A stretch of DNA of 64,000 nt, taken from NCBI RefSeq assembly GCF_029931775.1, contig NC_079320.1:83003656-83067655 (forward strand). The letters run 5' to 3'. Shown here in pieces: positions 1 through 41,553 of the stretch (positions are counted from its first letter, which is position 1; the number at the start of each line of letters is the position of its first letter). The notes beneath the pieces were generated by a model. The model was not told the DNA's origin and searched no databases. It worked only from the letters and a program-made list of their open reading frames with translations. The position numbers and the translations under genes were made by a program. The DNA comes from Euleptes europaea. Its lineage: Eukaryota; Chordata; Lepidosauria; Squamata; Sphaerodactylidae.

Positions 1-24
1 GAGAAATTAAAAGTAACATCTTAC

Positions 25-137
25 CTCTTTAATTACTTGCTCTGGTTTCTGGACAGATAGCTGTAACCTTTTTTGCAGGAAAAAGCATTCTGTTTGTCTG
101 GCAACATCCAAAAACTTCTGAATACACTGGTCAACAC
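25..137 (-). CDS. MED28: MED28 exon 3
   Basis: 113 nt. The acceptor AG is at 138-139 and the donor GT at 23-24. The exon starts with the last two bases of a split Gly codon and runs [19 protein letters not shown] to KPEQVIKE, ending in phase 0. It encodes part of the conserved helical core. Confidence 0.96.
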
Positions 138-3100
138 CTAATGAAGAGGCAGAGAAACAAGATTTTAAAACTATTTTGAATGAAATCAGCAAGACAAACA
201 AATTTACAAAGCAATCCAGTAATAGAATAATTTGAGAAAAGGTCAACATTATTGTGTGTGTGTGTGTATATATTTGCTGACAAGTCACAGCTGACTTATG
301 GTGACCCCTGGTGGAGTTTTCAAGGCAAGAGACGTTCAGAGGTGGTTTGCCATTGCCTGCCTCTGCATCATGACCCTGGTATTCCTTGTAGGTCTCCCAT
401 CTAAATACTAGCCAGGGCCAACCCTGCTTAACTTCTGAGATCTGACGAGATCAGGCTAGCCTGGGCTATCCAGGTCAGGGCATTGAGTAAAATATTAGTA
501 TTTAAAAACATGCCTATGGAGACAACCGTTTCTATTTTTAAAAACCTAACTTAAAATATATATATATATATAATGTCCAATTGTCAAGATAGTGAGCTCA
601 CAAAAAATAACATGAGATCTCTGTTTAGCAAGCTGCATACACAACATGCAGAAAGTATTTCAAGAAAAGTTTTCCTTCCAACCTTTATGAAAAACATAAG
701 AACCTTGATAAGGCAACAAAAAAGTCATAGCACTCCAAAATTACAGTTTTTGAACATAACTCAGTACTATGAGATCAGTACATGTAGAGAAGATATACAG
801 ATGGGAGAGTATACTGATGTATTCAATTGAAATACCGATGTATTCAAATGATGGGTGAGAGCACAGTCTAGCCTGGCAATTTCCCACCTGTGTGCAGCCA
901 GAGGGTCTGAAGTGTGCTTTAAGAGCTTCAGCTAACGTTTTAGATGCATCCACTACTGTTTGCCCCTGAGAGCAGTAAGGCATTGTTCACTCCTCTCTTG
1001 AGAGTAAACGGGCAGTGACATGGTTCCAGACACATACCAGGTGACAGACATGGGAGAATCCCTGAATCACACACAAACAGTCCCATCCTGGAGACCTGAC
1101 TGAATAGACAAAGAGAAGACAGGATGCCCTGTGGCAATATTCATGGGACTGTTGAGGGATGATGCCTGCCCATTGTTGGAGGAAACATTTATGTATTGTT
1201 CCAAGTAGACAGTGAAATATATTTCATCCAGGAAAAAAGTGTTCCAAGTATAGTATAGTATAGTATAGTATCAAAATTTGTGAACGCTGTGAAGCAGGTA
1301 AAATTGAGAACATTCCAGTCCTAGTGATCCCCATCACCAAATAAAGATGGATACACATGCTTACCAGTTCTAATTTCTTCCTGGTCCGTTCCATTCACAT
1401 AATCTTGACTCACGAGGGAAGCAAAGCAAGCCTACATAATCAGAAAAATATATAATAGCAATCACTACAAATAAAAGGGCATGCAGTCTACATTATAAGC
1501 ATACAACTCTGCTTTCATTCCAGCGAATTAAGCAATCTGTCCTTGCAACAGGCAACAGCAACCCTTTAGCTATTCTCTTTGCAAGACTGCAAAATATAGT
1601 TGATTCATATTAAGTTAGTAGATTAAAAAATCTTTTAGAAGTCTAGTCAGATACACCTATTTATTCAGGCAGCCAGTTTTTTAAAATGTCCTTTTAAATC
1701 CAAGTCTGTATCAAAACTGAAGGTGTCAAGCACTGTCTCAGAGGAGAAATTCTTCTTTGTATTTAAACTGGAGATAATGCCTCTTCTCTGACAGTGGTCA
1801 CTGCAACATATACACATAAAAATATTTTGTTTTGCTCTTCAGAGCTATTGCTTTATTCCCATGGAATGTACCGTACATCAATTAATTCATCAATTCAAAA
1901 CTCATGATTAATGAACAGAGATTTCTTAAACAGAGCGACAGCTCGTGAGAAGTCACTTAGAACCTCACATGATCCACTTTTGTACAACATGGAATATGAC
2001 CACAAGGAAGAGATTTTTTGCAGCTATTACCAATGACATGAACAGGATACCATTCTGCCAAACTGTTCTTATTCGCTGAGAATATCACCAAAGGACAGAA
2101 ACCGTTTGATTGATCTGTGTTCAGGGAACTAAATCTCATAAAACATCGACTCTACATGATACGTAACAAGACAGAAATCGTAAACTACATCTTGCCTGAA
2201 ACTTGGTCTACAAATGCAGCAGAATTCTGGTGGTTGAATTACGAGGCCGTAGCATTTGCTTCTAGCTGCAGGTGAGATGGCACAGATTTTTAATTGTAAT
2301 GCTCCCCAATGTAAAAATTTGCTGCAATTACAACTAATGCATACTAGTTTTCCATCTACAGAGAATTATTAATGTCCAGGAACTCTGCATTCTGACAAAT
2401 ATAGTCTCCTCCCTGTTGTCTGAAGTGGTACAGTGCATTCCACTACCTCAGTACACTGCCATCTTATTACCATGCCTTCTGCTGCATATAGCTGGTCAAG
2501 CCTTAGATCAGGTTGATTGATATTAATATTTGACAGTACAAAAGCAAGAGATTCTTGGTGTGTATAGTGATCACTGAGGAAGGCCCATTGGGCCCAAATG
2601 CATTTGGTCCCGCTTATTGTAATTGTGGTCTTACTTGTGTGTCACCAACTTGTGGATATTTATTTGTATTATTCAATGTACTACTTTTTTTTCCAGATCC
2701 AGATCACGCTTGTTGTATAAGGCCTTCGGCCATTACAATCAAAAACAATATAACAAGAAGTTAATATATACAAAACCGGAATCATTAAAAGAATATAGAA
2801 AGTAAGAAATTAAAATACGCCCATTTGGCTCTATCCAGCTTTACCACCTTTTGTGACTTCCTTCGGCCTGATTTTCTTGACCGCCAGGCCAAACTGTGCC
2901 ATTTTTAAGGGTCCATATCTGATAACAAATAGACTAATCTGTCAGCATCAGATGATAATTGTGACGCTGAAAGAATGTTTGCCAGAAACTTGTTCCGGGG
3001 CTCAGTGTATAAAGGACAGGCCAGAACATAATGGGGTAGATCTTCTACCGAACCACCACATATACAAATGCGTTGAGCCAGAGGTTTTTTTTAAAGACAG

Positions 3101-5129
3101 CCTGCAAGTAGCTCCATGGGCATGGTTTGGAAACACAGTGATGTAAGGGCTGCTCTGAGACTGTATGTTGTGATGTCTGCCAGGGAGGGGGCTCTAAAAT
3201 GAGGGTTTTTTATAAATCAGTTTGAACATGGGGCGAATTTCATATGGGCAGCTAGATGGCTATTGATTAATGCATCTTCTTTATAGACCCAACCTCGTAA
3301 TTCTAAATTGCTCCCTGAGGGCCGGAGCATACCGTCTGGGATGGAGAAATGGGAGATGATGTTACCAAGGAAGTTAGATCGCTCAGTATCCCTATTTTGC
3401 AGTAGGTGAAAAATGCTTTTACTGATTGAATCAGTGTTTTTTAAGTTATATTTTTTCAGTGTTTTCAGGATTATAAACTAAGCTCGAGCTTTCATTGAGG
3501 GGAGGCCAAGTTCTGCCCTCATCGGGGCCGCTGGTGTTCCTTTTGGCAAAGCCAAGATGCGCCACATGAACATATTCTGAATAATTTCTAAGTTAGATAG
3601 AATTTGTTCTTTCCACCCCCCTATTTCAATAACATACAATAAGTGAGGAATAACCTTATTATTATAGAGTTTGAGAGCCGGGTCTATAAGAAATCCACCC
3701 TTGGTGTAATAAAATGTCAGAATAGGTTCTATGGTCTTTAAGGCTGAAGATCTTGAGAGGTGGATGTTCCAGTTCAGAGTTTCACTGAATATAATGCCCA
3801 AGTATTTAAAGAGTTTACATTGCTCAATCTGATGTCCTTGTATACTCCAGGGAAACTTTTTAGGTCTTTTCCTGAAGACCATGAACTTAGTTTTGGAGTG
3901 ATTGCGAGTTTTTCTTCGCTACAATACTCACCCAGGTTATTAAGGAGCCTTTTAAAACCAACTCTGGTTAAAGATAATAGAGCCATGTTGTCTGCATACA
4001 ACAGAATTGAGATTTTTTTGTTGGCCTACAGACGGAGGGACAGAAGCAGGATCTGTTAGCTTTGGTACTATGTCAATGTACTACTTGCATCTGCTGGTTT
4101 CCATCTAGAGGCTAAATTCAAGGCCTATGTTTTTAATTTTAATGGCCCTGTGCAATAAACTTATTTTAATTCCTTTTTAACATTGCTTCTGCTCAAACTT
4201 CTTGGTACCTAATTCAGTTTCTGAGTTGGGGTTGTATTCCCTTGTGTATTTATCTTCAAAATGAGGACACTTCATGCTTCCTATAAGCATGGCTTCAGCC
4301 AAAATAAAGCCACTAGTTTCTAATGAGCCCGAAGTCTCTTTCGTGCTTTTGTCACACTGCAGCCACCCATCTAGGATTTATGTATTGGTCTGGAGCATTT
4401 TTTGTCCACCTTTCTCCAGTCATTGTGGACTCCAAGTTAGTCCCAATGATGACCAAAAACACAACTATAAAATGGATACCTTTTTTCTTGTCTTTACGGT
4501 GGCAACAACAAGGGTGACCATTTGTATGTAAGGATGAATTTCAGAGGGGTAGCTTAGCCACCTCCGGCAGCTGCATAGGTGTGCAAAGCGTTATTCCCCT
4601 TCGAAAAGGTGTAAAGGAGAGGAAAGGCAGGCAAGGGTTTCAGGAAAGCCCACACTCCTTGGCCAGCCGGCTACGAAGGCAGACAAGGGGAGTAGAGACA
4701 AACTGCTCCAGGCCGCAATCATGGCGCAACTTCCGGTTCCGGACTGAACAACCAATGACAAACCGTCCCAGAGCACAACCCGTAGACCTTTGTTGGGTTG
4801 AACGGCCAATTCAGTTCTACGAACCGGAAGTGACGACTGCGTGCTGTCATTCCGACCAAGACCCCCCCCCCATCCATGGAAAGGGGGGCGCAGCGACCCT
4901 CCTCCGCTCTCCCCTTCATGGCTTCCCTCCTTCCCGCCCCGCCTACCTCAAAAGAGGCCTCCAGCTCATCCACCAGGGTGCCGTTGGGATTCCGCAGCCC
5001 CGCGGGGTTCAGGGGCAGGAGGCCGGCAGGGCCTGGGCCGCTGGGGGCGACCGGAGGAGGAGGGGGAGCGGGCGGCGGAGGGGGGACCTGGCCCTGGTTC
5101 CCGAACATCCCGCTCAAGCCAGCCGCCAT
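25..5129 (-). CDS. MED28: Mediator complex subunit 28, 3 of 4 exons (gene runs off the left edge)
   Basis: MED28 is a head-module-associated subunit of the nuclear Mediator coactivator, which bridges activators and RNA polymerase II. Three minus-strand exons join in frame: 4947-5129 (61 codons, phase 0 end), 1365-1431 (phase 1 end) and 25-137 (phase 0 end), giving 121 codons. The human protein has 178 residues, so about 57 C-terminal residues (coiled-coil end) should lie left of the window. The N-terminus is proline-rich; the conserved core follows ([11 protein letters not shown], then [20 protein letters not shown], then [20 protein letters not shown]). All borders are GT/AG. The start is the Met of [10 protein letters not shown], aligned with human MAAPLGGMFSG; the open frame upstream of it lies in CpG-island sequence and is not expected to be coding. 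Identification rests on near-identity of exons 2-3 with remembered human MED28. The LAP3 neighbour agrees with vertebrate synteny. Confidence 0.96.
253..482 (-). repeat. 5S rRNA-derived SINE
   Basis: Read on the minus strand, the head resembles 5S rRNA (AAGTTAAGCAGGG near the A box, then the GGGAGACC box C region). A body follows with GGCAATGGCAAACCACC, then a BovB-like end and a (CA)n tail (TG run at 255-268 on plus). It sits in MED28 intron 2. Confidence 0.85.
1246..1271. repeat. Short (TAGTA)n microsatellite
   Basis: About five tandem copies of a 5-bp unit in MED28 intron 2. Confidence 0.8.
1365..1431 (-). CDS. MED28: MED28 exon 2
   Basis: 67 nt. Acceptor AG at 1432-1433, donor GT at 1363-1364 (GTAAGC). 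It encodes [20 protein letters not shown] then R-T, ends in phase 1, and matches human MED28 almost residue for residue. It is too short to stand out as an open frame; it was placed by peptide match and splice phase. Confidence 0.95.
1432..2550. other. MED28 intron 1, distal part, nothing recognised
   Basis: AT-rich unique-looking intron sequence; no exon, RNA gene or repeat family recognised. Confidence 0.5.
2555..2690 (+). repeat. Retroelement end with hammerhead-like motif, copy 1
   Basis: Related to 18300-18540 (opposite strand). The core GATCA-CTGAGGA-stem-AAA-stem-TGGTC at 2569-2609 folds like a hammerhead ribozyme with very short stem III. GCATTTGGTCC and the AT-rich sequence after it are shared with the other copy. 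Possibly a Penelope-like element terminus; the family is not certain. Confidence 0.55.
2690..4065 (-). mobile_element. Non-LTR retrotransposon (not L1/CR1/L2), degraded 3' half
   Basis: On the minus strand a reverse transcriptase fragment with [10 protein letters not shown] (YADD-box variant, Asp to Asn), [10 protein letters not shown] and [14 protein letters not shown] is followed by [20 protein letters not shown] and [12 protein letters not shown]. Further down a C-terminal region reads [20 protein letters not shown]. This layout fits R4- or Vingi-like LINEs; I cannot choose. It carries several frame changes, so it is dead. It lies in MED28 intron 1. Confidence 0.7.
4720..4860. promoter_or_regulatory. 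Cluster of ETS and CCAAT motifs in MED28 intron 1
   Basis: Still in the CpG-rich block but downstream of MED28 exon 1. ACTTCCGG at 4729-4736 and ACCGGAAGT at 4823-4831 are ETS/GABP-type sites in opposite orientation. CCAAT boxes lie at 4752-4756 and about 4805-4809. The mirror arrangement suggests a second, possibly divergent, start site or an intronic enhancer. No exon is visible for such a transcript. Confidence 0.4.
4947..5129 (-). CDS. MED28: MED28 exon 1 (coding part)
   Basis: 183 nt, 61 codons, from the ATG at 5129 down to the donor GTAGG (GT at 4945-4946). It encodes [15 protein letters not shown], a long proline stretch, then [13 protein letters not shown]. The Pro-rich linker is lineage-variable; TLVDELE.SFE is the conserved end of the exon. 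Confidence 0.93.
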
Positions 5130-5400
5130 GGCAACCGAGCAGAGGCCGGAGTGCGCTACTGCGCAGGCGCGCTGTCTGCAGACCGACGAGGCGGAGGCGA
5201 TGACGCCGTGAGGAAAAGGCGGGCCTTGGACCATAGACTCGGAAGTCCTAGAGCGTTTCCTTGGTCGTAGAGGGCGGGCCTGTTTGGACGCCATTTTGTG
5301 AGGGTACGTTGCTAGGAAACAAAGGGAGAATCCAGGCTTCTGATTGGTTGGCAGCAACTCCCCCCCTCCCAAATTGCTTTGTTGTGGGAAACGGGGCTGG
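5130..5400 (-). promoter_or_regulatory. MED28 CpG-rich promoter
   Basis: GC- and CpG-rich sequence directly upstream of the MED28 start, without an obvious TATA box. Motifs seen: an NRF-1-like palindrome TGCGCAGGCGCGC at 5160-5172, a YY1-like CAAAATGGC (minus strand) at 5290-5298, and an inverted CCAAT box, CCAATCAG on the minus strand, at 5340-5347. This combination is common in housekeeping CpG-island promoters. The transcription start cannot be fixed from sequence alone. Confidence 0.6.
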
Positions 5401-5832
5401 TGTGGGAGCAGCTTTTAACTGTTTAAAAAAAGCAATACTGTAAATGCCACACGACTCCAGTCCTCAGTTATCTTAAGCAGGCAGGAAAGGGTAGGCTGGC
5501 GCTGATGGTTGTTGTTATTTGGTATTATGTACTATTTCCATACAGTTTGCTTTTCTTACTGAGACCTAATCCAAGGCAGATTACAAGTATGATAACAAAT
5601 GTTTCGGTTAACCAGTAAACAGATTACAAACTATGATACCATTTGATTCCAACAGCAAAAATTCCTAGTAAGACAGACTAATGCAGTTGGGCTGGGATGG
5701 TAGAATAGGGGGAGAGAAACCTGAACAGTGCACGCCAACGTATTTGTTTAAGGCACAGGACAATGGTTTATCCTACTAGTTTATCCCAATCACAGTAACG
5801 GGGAATAATATGGCATAAATTAATTCTTGTGA

Positions 5833-5860
5833 TTGGGTGTGAAAGCTGGACAATGAAAAA
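5833..5860 (+). mobile_element. Tiny BovB fragment
   Basis: GGGTGTGAAAGCTGGACAAT is identical to the BovB segment encoding GCESWTM at about 41894-41913; the flanking sequence is unrelated. It sits upstream of the MED28 promoter. Confidence 0.45.
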
Positions 5861-6066
5861 ATTCCTTAAATTATGTGCAGGGGAAATGAGGCCTTAACTT
5901 TTTTTCTGTTCAGAACCTTATTCCAGCTTTCTTGGGGGTGACCCCAAAGCTTCTAGTATTATGAGACAGGGAAGAGTTTGTTTCTCTTCACTTACCCTTG
6001 TTCATAATTCTAGCCAGCCAGGTGTCTCCATGGGGCATGAAGTGTGGGGTGGAGACAGACCCAGGC

Positions 6067-6303
6067 GTGAGGGTCTTCAAAGTCTAGTCAAAATGGATAC
6101 CAGTCATGATGCATACCTTATCTCTCCAGTATCAGAGGAGCAGGCCTATTACATTAGGTGCTGTGGAACGCAGGCAGGATAAATGCTGCTGCAGTCGTCT
6201 TACTTGTGGGCTTCCAGAAGCACCTGGTTGGCCACTGTGTGAACACACTGCTGAACTTGATGGGCCTTGGTCTGATCCAGCAGGGCCTTTCTTATGTTCT
6301 TAA
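6067..6303 (+). mobile_element. CR1-group LINE 3' end
   Basis: Ends in CTTGGTCTGATCCAGCAGGG and TTCTTATGTTCTTA, a short terminal repeat like those of CR1-group LINEs. The same 3' region recurs at 22964-23036 (plus), 39058-39370, 59719-59998 and 63476-63800 (minus). Confidence 0.65.
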
Positions 6304-7088
6304 AATCCAGCTGCAAGCCAGAAGGAGGAGGAGGCCCGAGGCAGCGAGAAAAGGGAGCAGCAGCAGCTGACTTAGGCCAGCGCAGGGCCGGAGGCAGCAG
6401 CAGCAGCAGCAGGCGAGTCAGAAGTGGACAGCTCAGGGGCAGGCTGGTCTGGGTGCCCTGAGGAAGTGAACACAGTGAACGAGACTTGGCTGGGCAAGGA
6501 CTGGTCAGGGCACCCCTAGCCAAACTCTGGGACTGAAGGATTGCGTCAGGAGGGACCTAAGCTAGGAAACTGGTCGAGGGATTGGCTCTGAAGGGTGTTA
6601 CACTAGGGTAGGCACAGGTACTGGCAGGCTGAGGAGGAACTGGTGGAACCCAGCCCTAGGAACAGGGCTGAGCTCCCAGTCTGAAACCCTGGGGGTTGTC
6701 ACAATATTTCCTCCCCTCCCCATTACTTTTTCTTTCTAAACTTAAAACTAATTTCTTTGGTCATTCCTCATTAGTTTGATCTGTTCAGTTGTAAATGTTT
6801 AGCTCCAAGAGACCCTTTTGGAGATGGGACAACCAAAAGTGTACTACATTCCAACTTGGATTGGACTGCATCACCATCAACCTTGTTGAAGAGACCCTGG
6901 CCTTGGCTTTGACTCTCTGTATTCGTCTGTGGCTACTTGAGTCATTCCCTCCCAACCTGAAGCCAGCATTCCACCTTTTCCTGCCTGCTCAGCACAAACT
7001 GGTTCATGCCTTGGTTGTCACTCCTATCTCGACTTTAGTTCTCGTACTTCAACCCCTCCCCAGCATTCTTCGGCCCAAAACTATCCCC

Positions 7089-7373
7089 TCCAATGTGGTG
7101 TAGTGGTTAAGAGTGGTGGTTTGGACAGTGGGCTGATCTGGAGAACCGGGTTTGATTCCCCACTCCTCCACATGAATGGTGGATGCTATTTCTGGTGAAC
7201 TGGATTCCGCCCCCCCACTCCTCCATATAAAGCCAGCTGTGTGACCTTGGGCTAGACACACGCTCTCAGCCCCACCTACCTCACAGGGTGTCTGTTGTGG
7301 GAAGGGGGAAGGTGACTGTAAGCCGGTTTGATTCTTCCTTCAGTGGTAAAGTCAGCATATAAAAAACAACTCT
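7089..7373 (+). repeat. CORE-SINE (MIR-like)
   Basis: tRNA-like head TGGTGTAGTGGTTAAGAGTG with B box GGTTTGATTCC, a core resembling MIR (GTGTGACCTTGGGCTAG, CAGCCCCACCTACCTCACAG) and a tail ending in an AACTCTTTTTC run. The head carries a short insertion. Intergenic between LAP3 and MED28. Confidence 0.85.
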
Positions 7374-7375
7374 TT

Positions 7376-8300
7376 TTCTGGCCATGTGACTTTCCTCCTT
7401 AAATCTCTCCTGTTGGCTTCCTATCTGCACCTGGATCCAGCACAAACTCTTCCTCCTTACCTTCCAAGCCTTCCCCTCTCAGCTCATATAACCTGATATT
7501 TCCTGGCCTGAAACCAGGGCCAGTTCCGGACCTTGGAGGGCCCTGAGCAGAGAATGCCCAAGGCTCCACTTGCCCCTCCCTTTCCACCTTCTCCCCTTGT
7601 GCCTCTGCATCCTTCCCGTGCTCATGAGCCTTCCCACCTCACACCTTCACAACTGCCCGTGTACTCATGGATACGACTTGCCAGATGGGCAGAATAGTGC
7701 TGCTGTCATGACTACCAGAAGTGCTTCTGCTATTCATGTTCCTCCCCAACAATACTGGGCCACGTTTAGTGAGGGGCATGAGTACTGGAGTGGGGCAGAT
7801 AGAAGGAAAGCATATGGAGGGGGTGGGGGTGGTAGCAGGCTGACGTCAGTGTACCCTGAAGTAGGCTCTCTACCACCAATCCCTCCCATCCATGTGCTCT
7901 CCTGCTGCCTGCCCCACTCCAGTACTTTACTCCACCACCTTCAGCTGCCCTCTCTCAAACAACTTCGCCCTATTTTCCTCATAGCCCCTTATGCCGAGAA
8001 CTGCTATGTGCTGCCTCTCTCTCCACCCTCATCTTTCCCATGAAGCATTTGGCACAACTCCCCTACTGAAATGAATCTGGAATGACTGCATAGTTTTCAC
8101 AATTTCTCTATTGCCCCCGTCAATTTTTTCAATTGCTAAGTCTTACATAAGCACCATGCACATGGATGATGCTCCAGCAATAACAGCAGTCATACCAGGT
8201 CTGATTGGAGATGTGGGCATGGTAACATTCTTTTCAGTATTTTGCTAGGAATACCTGAGAACCACCTCTCTCAATGCTGGGGTTATGAGAATCAATACTC
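7376..8300. other. LAP3-MED28 spacer, nothing recognised
   Basis: C-rich sequence with several short open frames that lack any family resemblance; I see no gene. Confidence 0.5.
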
Positions 8301-8319
8301 AGGAGGTTTCAAAGTTCAG

Positions 8320-8325
8320 TTTATT
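8320..8325 (-). terminator. Likely LAP3 poly(A) signal AATAAA
   Basis: AATAAA on the minus strand (TTTATT on plus) about 325 nt downstream of the LAP3 stop. It is the first canonical hexamer I found there, implying a 3' UTR of roughly 340-360 nt. Confidence 0.6.
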
Positions 8326-8648
8326 GCTTGTGATAGATGTATAGTTCTGGTTACAAAGTCTGATTTGTGATTGCTCCCTCAGTACTAACTGTATAAAAAC
8401 AGCTCTGAGATGCCTCATTGGCATAATAAAAAAAGGTGACAGCTTTTTACAAATGAATTTGAAGTCCATCATTATTGTTTTTGTTTTGTTCTTTTAAATA
8501 TGCAGGAAACTCCATGTTGTCCTTTGGGTATTTTAGCAGATAATTTATACTCATTGGGACACCAGCTCATTTCTGCACCAGTTTCAAAATTAACCAAATA
8601 ACTGATTTTTAAGGCTGGGGGCTACACAATGGGAGGTCAAGCCACTTT

Positions 8649-40077
<31,429 letters not shown>

Positions 40078-40174
40078 GCTCGCCTCCGCCGGGGTGGAGA
40101 CTTGGAGGTGGGGTGGGGAGAGGAGGACGGCCTCTCCTGCACGCCTTTTCTCCCCGCCCCCTTTATCCGGCGGA

Positions 40175-40560
40175 GCCGGGCGGGCCAGAAACGCGCCTCC
40201 GCACCCCGGATCCCATGCTGGGGTCTTCCTTCCTCCGCCCAGGGACAAGAGCGCGGCTCCCTCTCGCCTCGGATTACGCAGCGCTTTTATCCGAGGCGAG
40301 GGGGAGAGGGAGCCGCGCTCTTGTCCCTGGGCGGATGAGGCGAGGGGGAGAGGGAGCCGCGCTCTTGTCCCTGGGCGGAGGAGGCGAGGGGGAGAGGGAG
40401 CCGCGCTCTTGTCCCTGGGCGGAGGAGGCGAGGGGGAGAGGGAGCCGCGCTCTTGTCCCTGGGCGGAGGCGGCGAGGGGGAGAGGGAGCCGCGCTCTTGT
40501 CCCTGGGCGGAGGAAGGAAGGCCCCAGCATGGGATCCGGGGTGCGGGGACGCGTTTCTGG
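40175..40560. repeat. Palindrome with 44-bp tandem repeat upstream of LAP3
   Basis: Left arm about 40175-40276, right arm about 40284-40560. Both carry, in opposite orientation, the same string of motifs: CCAGAAACGCG, GGATCC, CCCAGGGACAAGAGCGCGGC and CGCCTCGGAT. The right arm has about five copies of a 44-bp unit; TTGTCCCTGG starts at 40321, 40365, 40409, 40453 and 40497. The centre TACGCAGCGCTTTT is flanked by CCTCGGAT/ATCCGAGG. The structure could form a large cruciform and lies within 100-500 bp upstream of the LAP3 ATG. Confidence 0.9.
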
Positions 40561-40707
40561 CTTCCCCCCGGGGGATTTTTGGTGGGAGCGCGCAGACACA
40601 TCGGTTAGGAAGGATTTGCTCTTCTGGAAGGAGTGAAATGCTTCTGAAGTCATGGGTGTGTGTTTTTTTCCCCCGTGCTCAGAATATAGAGGCCTGCGCA
40701 CGTGTCT

Positions 40708-40908
40708 GTGTGTGTGTCAAGTGCCGTCCAGTCGCTTCCGACTCATGGCGACCCTCCTATGAATCCTTGCCCTCCAAAATGTGCTATCCTTGACAGCCTG
40801 GCTCAGGTCTTGCAAACTGAGGGCGGTGACTTCCTTCTATGGAGTCAGTCGATCTCTTGTTGGGGCTTCCTCTTTCCCTGCTGCCTCCAATTTTTCCCAG
40901 CCAATTAA
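40708..40908 (-). mobile_element. BovB (RTE) LINE 3' end
   Basis: Minus strand encodes AMSRKRLDGT-like sequence: GTCGGAAGCGACTGGACGGC followed by the (CA)n tail (TG run on plus 40709-40718), and upstream TTTGCAAGACCTGAGCCAGG. About 200 bp, 5'-truncated, lying upstream of LAP3. Confidence 0.82.
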
Positions 40909-40932
40909 CTTTTCCAATTTTTCTGCCTACTA

Positions 40933-41229
40933 ATGAGCCCCGTGGCGCAGAGCGGTCAGCTGTAGTACTGCAGTCAAAAGCTCTGCTCACGACCTGAGTT
41001 CGAGCCCGACGGAAGTCGGTTTCAGGTAGCGGCTCAAGGTTGACTCAGCCTCCCATCCTTCCGAGGTCGATAAAATGAGTACCCAGCTTGATGGGGGTAA
41101 AGGGAAGATGACTGGGGAAGGCACTGGCAAACCACCCCATAAACAAAGTCTGCCTAGAAAATGTCGGGATGTGACATCACCCCAGGGGTCAAGAATGACC
41201 CGGTGCTTGCACAGGGGACATTTACCTTT
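40933..41229 (+). repeat. tRNA-derived SINE (CCCCGTGGCGCAG family)
   Basis: Full-length: GCCCCGTGGCGCAGAGCGGT head, GAGTTCGAGCCCGACG box B, end ACAGGGGACATTTACCTTTA. Confidence 0.87.
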
Positions 41230-41242
41230 AATGTAGTATTAA

Positions 41243-41540
41243 GAGCCCCGTGGCGCAGAGTGTTAAGCTGCAGTACTGCAATCAAAAGCTCTGCTCAAGA
41301 CATGAGTTCGATCCCGATGGAAGTCGGTTTCAGGCAGCCAGCTTAAGGTTGACTCAGCCTCCCATCCTTCCGAGGTCAATAAAATGAGTGCCCAGCTTGT
41401 TGGGGGTAAAGGGAATATTGACTGGGGAAGGCACTGGCAAACCACCCCATAAACTAAGTCTGCCTAGTAAACGTCGGGATATGACATCACCCCATGGGTC
41501 AGGAATGACCCGTTTCTTGCACAGGGGACCTTGACCTTTT
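41243..41540 (+). repeat. tRNA-derived SINE, second copy in tandem
   Basis: Full-length copy starting 14 bp after the previous one, flanked by TAATGTAGTATTA (41230-41242) and TAATGTAGTGTTA (41541-41553), 12/13 identical. It is an independent insertion into the tail junction. Confidence 0.87.
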
Positions 41541-41553
41541 TAATGTAGTGTTA

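Noticed and set aside
3478-4001. A host gene on the minus strand
   Set aside because: The peptide is a LINE reverse transcriptase C-terminal half with frame changes.
4581-5270. 229-codon plus-strand open frame over the MED28 CpG island
   Set aside because: It is the antisense shadow of MED28 exon 1 and its promoter; high GC removes stops. No domain or codon pattern supports it.
40250-40520. A CRISPR-like array (regular repeats)
   Set aside because: Contiguous 44-bp tandem units without spacers in a vertebrate promoter: a minisatellite.
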